Of a stretch of 34,824 bases of DNA, positions 31,744-34,824 are shown piece by piece; the first letter of the stretch is position 1; every line of letters begins with the position of its first letter. Below the pieces are notes generated by a model that was not told the DNA's origin, did not search any database, and saw only the letters and a list, made by a program, of their open reading frames with translations. A program made the translations under genes and the position numbers. Source of the stretch: an uncultured Clostridia bacterium (GTDB lineage Bacteria; Bacillota; Clostridia; TANB77; CAG-508); assembly GCA_948875265.1 (NCBI GenBank), contig CAQRYF010000012.1, positions 1 to 34,824 on the forward strand, given 5' to 3'.

Positions 31744-31876
31744 TTATATTATTATGTGAGAAATTATTAAAAACATTTAATAATTGTATTGACAACTATA
31801 AAATATGATAGTATAATAACAATATCTAATATATTTTATGTGTTTCTCACAATATAATAATACAACATATATTAGA
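31744..31876. promoter_or_regulatory. divergent control region with nested inverted repeats
   Basis: A plus-strand promoter, -35 TTGACA (31789-31794), 17 bp, -10 TATAAT (31812-31817), lies between an inverted pair GTGAGAAA (about 31757-31764) / TTTCTCAC (about 31842-31849), each flanked by TATTATATT-type arms. A second pair, ATCTAATATAT (31824-31834) / ATATATTAGAT (about 31866-31876), brackets the leader. Two nested palindromic pairs suggest an operator for a regulator such as the HTH protein downstream, or a long leader hairpin. Confidence 0.6.
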
Positions 31877-31946
31877 TAATGTCAATAGGCGAATTGTATT
31901 TAAAATAATGCAAACAAAAAATTAACTATAGGAGGAAAAAGAAAAA

Positions 31947-32411
31947 TTGGATACCAAAAAACAGATTTTAGACTTATATTATAATAAACATCTAAAACAA
32001 AATGAAATTGCCAAAATAGTTGGAAAAAGCTGTCCTTATGTTTCAAAAGTTGTAAAAACTGACAAAAGAAACAAAGAAGAAAAAGAATCTCGCAAAAAAA
32101 CAAATGCTGAAAATAGAAAAGTTTATTTACAAGAATATTTTAAAACTTATGATAGACCAAAGAAAGATGATAACAGTTATGAGCAAATGTTAGCACAACA
32201 AAAGCAAGATTCAATGGAATTATCTTATAATAACAATACTATGTCAGACTATGATCTTGCAAAATGGACTAGCATATATCACACTAATAGCAAAGGTAAT
32301 TTAAGTATAGATAGAAAATTAAATGTTGGAGCTGATATTCCAAAAACAATAAATATGAATATCAAAGTACCAACACAAAAATGTAAAAATAGATATGTTT
32401 ATAGTTATTAA
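31947..32411 (+). CDS. helix-turn-helix (sigma-70 region 4-like) protein
   Basis: 154 residues from a TTG start about 11 nt after GGAGG. The N-terminal ILDLYYNKHLKQNEIAKIVG then KSCPYVSKVVK is a clear HTH. The rest is polar, Asn/Lys-rich and probably disordered (QQKQDSMELSYNNNTMSDYD). Likely the element's transcriptional control protein; its own promoter carries nested inverted repeats. Ends at a terminator before the excisionase-like gene. Confidence 0.7.
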   Translation: MDTKKQILDLYYNKHLKQNEIAKIVGKSCPYVSKVVKTDKRNKEEKESRKKTNAENRKVYLQEYFKTYDRPKKDDNSYEQMLAQQKQDSMELSYNNNTMSDYDLAKWTSIYHTNSKGNLSIDRKLNVGADIPKTINMNIKVPTQKCKNRYVYSY

Positions 32412-32412
32412 C

Positions 32413-32446
32413 AGGCTTTATTAAGATTGCTTAATAGGTCTTTTTT
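32413..32446 (+). terminator. terminator/attenuator before excisionase gene
   Basis: Imperfect stem of TTATTAAG and CTTAATAG type (32413-32440) followed by T7. It could limit read-through from the HTH gene into excisionase and integrase. Confidence 0.65.
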
Positions 32447-32479
32447 ATTGTGAATTTTAAGGGAAGGAGGACTTACAAC

Positions 32480-32692
32480 ATGGGTACTATTAAAGAAAAT
32501 TATGAGATGATGTTTACTTCATATCCAGATTTAGTCGACATTAATCAGTTAAAAGAAATGCTTGGAATTGGCATAACTCTTGCTTATAGATTAGTAAGAA
32601 ATCAAACTATTCAAGCACTAAAAGTTGGTAGACAATACAAAATACCAAAAAGAAATGTTATAGCTTATCTAACAAATCAAAATGAAATATAA
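32480..32692 (+). CDS. xis: excisionase-like small DNA-binding protein
   Basis: 70 residues, ATG 7 nt after GGAAGGAGG. MerR-like excisionase fold: DINQLKEMLGIGITLAYRLV then KVGRQYKIPKRNVIAYL, the usual layout of Tn916 Xis-type proteins (helix-turn-helix, wing with R-x-YKI). It lies directly upstream of the integrase, as in most Tn916-like and small integrative elements. It would bend att DNA and favour excision. Confidence 0.85.
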   Translation: MGTIKENYEMMFTSYPDLVDINQLKEMLGIGITLAYRLVRNQTIQALKVGRQYKIPKRNVIAYLTNQNEI

Positions 32693-32784
32693 CACAACTA
32701 GACATTAATTTACTTTCATGGTATTATCTAAAATATCAATAGTAAGTTAAATTTAAACTGTTATAGGAGCGAAAGGAGTTAATT

Positions 32785-33975
32785 ATGATAGAAGTAACAG
32801 GTAGCTTACAAATTAAAAATAAAATATATCAAGCAGTTTTGAGTTTTAAGAAAGATGGAAAATGGAAAACAAAATGGGTTTCTACTAAAGTAAAAGCAGT
32901 AAAAGGAAATAAGAAAAAGGCAGAAAATGAGTTAGAAAACATTAGGTCTAAATTTCAAGAAGAAATCAATAGTAATAATATTGATAATGAAAATATACTA
33001 TTTATAGATTTTATGAAAAAGTGGCTAAAGATAATTAAGTCATCTGTTGAAGAAACAACTTATTGTGGTTATGAAAAACTAATAAATGGAAGAATGACAA
33101 CTTATTTTGAAAATAAAAAAGTAATATTGCAAAATATAAAAGCACAAGATATTCAAGATTTTTACCAATATTTAATTGACAACAAACTTTCTGGGAATAC
33201 TGTTAAGCATTATCACGCAAATATTAGAAAGGCTTTACAATATGCAGTAAAAACAGATGTAATTATTTCTAATCCTGCTGATAAAGTAGAATTACCAAAA
33301 ATTGTTCCATATAATGCAAAGCATTATACAAGTGAAGAAATATTAAAACTCTTAAAAACAATTGAAAATACAAAACTAGAAACACCAATTATTTTAAGTT
33401 GTTTTTATGGATTAAGAAGAAGTGAAGTTGTTGGTTTAAAATGGAGTGCAATAGATTTTACAAATAAAACTATACTAATAAATCATACAGTAACACAAAT
33501 AAGTTCTAATCATTCTAATAAGTTAGTAAAAAAAGATAAAACTAAAACAAAATCTAGCACAAGAACTTTGCCTTTGTTACCAGTAGTTGAAAACTACTTA
33601 TTAGAACTAAAAGAAAAACAAGAACAAAATAAAATAATTTGTGGTAATAGTTATAATCAAGAATATTTAGATTATATATGTGTAGATAATATGGGAACTT
33701 TATTAAATCCCGATTATGTATCACATGCTTTTACAAAATTATTAAAAAAGAATGGTTTAAGAATAATTCGTTTTCACGATTTAAGACATACTTGTGCAAG
33801 TTTATTACTTGCTGAAGGAATCAATATGAAACAAATTCAAGTATGGCTAGGACATTCTAATTATAACACTACTGCGAATATTTATGCACATTTAGATAGT
33901 AGTAGTATGGAACAAAGTGGTATTGCAATATCTAATATACTTTCTATAAAGAATGAAAAAGAAGTAGTCGCCTAA
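32785..33975 (+). CDS. int: tyrosine recombinase/integrase
   Basis: 396 residues, ATG 6 nt after AAAGGAG. An N-terminal arm-binding region (LQIKNKIYQAVLSFKKDGKW), a SAM-like core-binding domain (~70-165) and a catalytic domain. Catalytic residues are visible: Arg in FYGLRRSEVVGL, the Lys region KTKSSTRTLPL, HDLRHT (~331-336), LGH (~355-357) and the nucleophile Tyr in ANIYAHLD (~367). Complete and apparently intact. Its 3' end points at tRNA-Phe 80 bp away, a classic integration site. Confidence 0.95.
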   Translation: MIEVTGSLQIKNKIYQAVLSFKKDGKWKTKWVSTKVKAVKGNKKKAENELENIRSKFQEEINSNNIDNENILFIDFMKKWLKIIKSSVEETTYCGYEKLINGRMTTYFENKKVILQNIKAQDIQDFYQYLIDNKLSGNTVKHYHANIRKALQYAVKTDVIISNPADKVELPKIVPYNAKHYTSEEILKLLKTIENTKLETPIILSCFYGLRRSEVVGLKWSAIDFTNKTILINHTVTQISSNHSNKLVKKDKTKTKSSTRTLPLLPVVENYLLELKEKQEQNKIICGNSYNQEYLDYICVDNMGTLLNPDYVSHAFTKLLKKNGLRIIRFHDLRHTCASLLLAEGINMKQIQVWLGHSNYNTTANIYAHLDSSSMEQSGIAISNILSIKNEKEVVA

Positions 33976-34019
33976 AAACTACTCCAATTTCAAATTTTTT
34001 AGATATTTTTTTAGATGTT

Positions 34020-34053
34020 ACAGAAAACTTGGTAATTTTCTGTTCGCTTTTTT
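34020..34053 (+). terminator. integrase terminator
   Basis: ACAGAAAA (34020-34027) pairs with TTTTCTGT (34036-34043), then TCGC and T6 on the plus strand. Confidence 0.75.
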
Positions 34054-34056
34054 GTT

Positions 34057-34132
34057 TGGTGCCTTCACCTGGAATCGAACCAGGGACACAAGGATTTTCA
34101 GTCCTTTGCTCTACCAACTGAGCTATAAAGGC
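34057..34132 (-). tRNA. tRNA-Phe (GAA)
   Basis: Minus strand GCCTTTA ... TGAAGGC-ACCA with CCA encoded. The anticodon loop CTGAAAA gives GAA, and the T-loop is GGTTCGATTCC. 76 nt. Last gene of the Val-Asp-Phe tRNA operon and the apparent integration target of the adjacent element. Confidence 0.93.
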
Positions 34133-34148
34133 ATATAAGCGAACTGTT

Positions 34149-34192
34149 GATTTTCAGTCCTTTGCTCTACCAACTGAGCTATAAAGGCATAT
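34149..34192 (-). repeat. partial tRNA-Phe copy (5' half), 44-bp direct repeat
   Basis: Identical to 34093-34136: the tRNA-Phe 5' end through the anticodon loop, plus a few upstream bases. It stops in the anticodon loop, then a 12-bp spacer leads into the intact tRNA-Phe. It cannot fold as a full tRNA. A truncated tRNA half next to an integrase is the usual trace of site-specific integration. Confidence 0.88.
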
Positions 34193-34235
34193 TAAAACCC
34201 TGCTATACTTTATGCCATCCTTTTATATAAAAAAA

Positions 34236-34312
34236 TGGCGACCCGGAACGGGCTCGAACCGTCGACCTCTAGCGTGACAGGCTAGCGTTCTAACCAACTG
34301 AACTACCGGGCC
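34236..34312 (-). tRNA. tRNA-Asp (GTC)
   Basis: Minus strand GGCCCGG ... CCGGGTC-GCCA. The anticodon loop CTGTCAC gives GTC. 77 nt. The middle gene of the tRNA operon. Confidence 0.93.
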
Positions 34313-34322
34313 GTAAAAAACA

Positions 34323-34398
34323 TGGTGGTCGCAATAGGGCTCGAACCTATGACCCCCTGCTTGTAAGGCAGATGCTCTCCCATCTGAGCTATGCGACC
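34323..34398 (-). tRNA. tRNA-Val (TAC)
   Basis: Minus strand GGTCGCA ... TGCGACC-ACCA. The anticodon loop CTTACAA gives TAC. 76 nt. First gene of the operon, right after a consensus promoter. Confidence 0.93.
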
Positions 34399-34418
34399 AT
34401 GTCCTTTCGACGAGATTT

Positions 34419-34447
34419 ATTATACTAATTTTTTATTTACTTGTCAA
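34419..34447 (-). promoter_or_regulatory. promoter of the tRNA-Val-Asp-Phe operon
   Basis: -35 TTGACA (34442-34447), 17 bp, -10 TATAAT (34419-34424), both perfect, 20 bp before tRNA-Val. Confidence 0.85.
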
Positions 34448-34533
34448 TACCTTTCTTAAATTTTTTTACATTTTTTTTAATTTGTCCATTCAAAATTCTA
34501 TTGCAACAAAAACCTAATATATATTTTTATAAA

Positions 34534-34824
34534 TTAAGCTGCGTTTTTTATTTTATCTATTTCTTTATTAAACATCTCTTCTGCTGATGTATAATTTAAT
34601 ATTTCTCTTGGCTTTCCATTTATCTTTTCTAATATTATTTCTAGTTTATATTTGCTTATTTTATTTAAATCTGTTCCTTTTGGTATAAATCTTCTTAATA
34701 TTCCATTGCAGTTCTCATTCATTCCTTTTTGCCACGAACTATATGGGTCTGTATAATATATCTTCGTTCTTTTTACTCTTCTATCATACTTTGACCTTTC
34801 TATATTATCATATTTTAAAAACTC
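34534..34824 (-). mobile_element. IS30-family transposase, C-terminal part (cut by window end)
   Basis: The frame is open to the window edge, so the gene continues outside. It encodes the end of the DDE domain: KRTKIYYTDPYSSWQKGMNE with the final catalytic Glu, then NGILRRFIPKGTDLNKI and the closing KPREILNYTSAEEMFN. Both blocks are diagnostic for IS30 transposases. Only 97 codons are visible, so intactness cannot be judged. The IS left end should lie in the AT-rich 34450-34530 stretch; I could not fix its inverted repeat. Confidence 0.88.

Noticed and set aside
1..34824. CRISPR array, rRNA genes or replication origin
   Set aside because: No regularly spaced 25-40 bp repeats, no rRNA-like conserved stretches and no DnaA-box cluster were seen on reading the window.

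Overview
The window is very AT-rich with low-GC Gram-positive signals throughout: strong GGAGG-type ribosome sites, TTGACA-N17-TATAAT promoters, Rho-independent terminators, and Bacillota marker genes (mini-RNase III, RbgA, IreB, RuvX, DUF1292, SdpR/SdpI). It fits an uncultured low-GC Clostridia-like gut lineage; nothing in the sequence fixes genus or species.

Layout. 1-3300: a frameshifted ABC exporter, two gene remnants (TnpV-like and DUF6440-like) and an sdpR-sdpI operon with a textbook promoter/operator. 3300-5270: a tandemly duplicated accessory patch next to tRNA-Leu that holds two small-peptide/antisense-RNA modules resembling type I toxin-antitoxin loci. 5340-15210: mostly core genes on the minus strand (a large unknown coiled-coil protein, a frameshifted polysaccharide deacetylase, metG, a P-type cation ATPase behind a probable yybP-ykoY manganese riboswitch and tRNA-Glu, mrnC, rbgA), with REP-like palindromes between them. 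15279-16800: decaying Bro-N/KilA-N genes. 17068-24493: a cupin, a membrane protein, then an apparent operon of a pilin-like membrane protein, a TadZ/MinD-like ATPase with AT-hooks, a GAF plus degenerate GGDEF protein, IreB, RuvX and DUF1292, headed by a separate cell-wall glucosaminidase gene. 24634-27181: a divergent membrane-anchored protein and an AMP-forming acyl-CoA ligase.

27.2-34.1 kb is accessory DNA: small unknown genes, a third small-peptide/antisense-RNA module, a membrane protein with a possible Cys-His-Asp site, an MNT-HEPN pair, a DUF6076 protein, an HTH protein, an excisionase-like protein and a tyrosine integrase that ends next to tRNA-Phe. A 5' half-copy of tRNA-Phe sits beside the intact gene. 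The tRNA-Val/Asp/Phe operon follows, and the window ends inside an IS30-family transposase.

Most notable are the three compact convergent modules (3432-3806, 4222-4572, 28595-28943). Each has a 37-38 residue peptide with a strong ribosome site, a consensus antisense promoter exactly facing it, a terminator between, and a repeat of the start-codon region inside the antisense RNA. This is the logic of the pAD1 par/fst locus. Modules 2 and 3 also begin both RNAs with the same 13 bases. All functional statements are inference from sequence; no database search was run.
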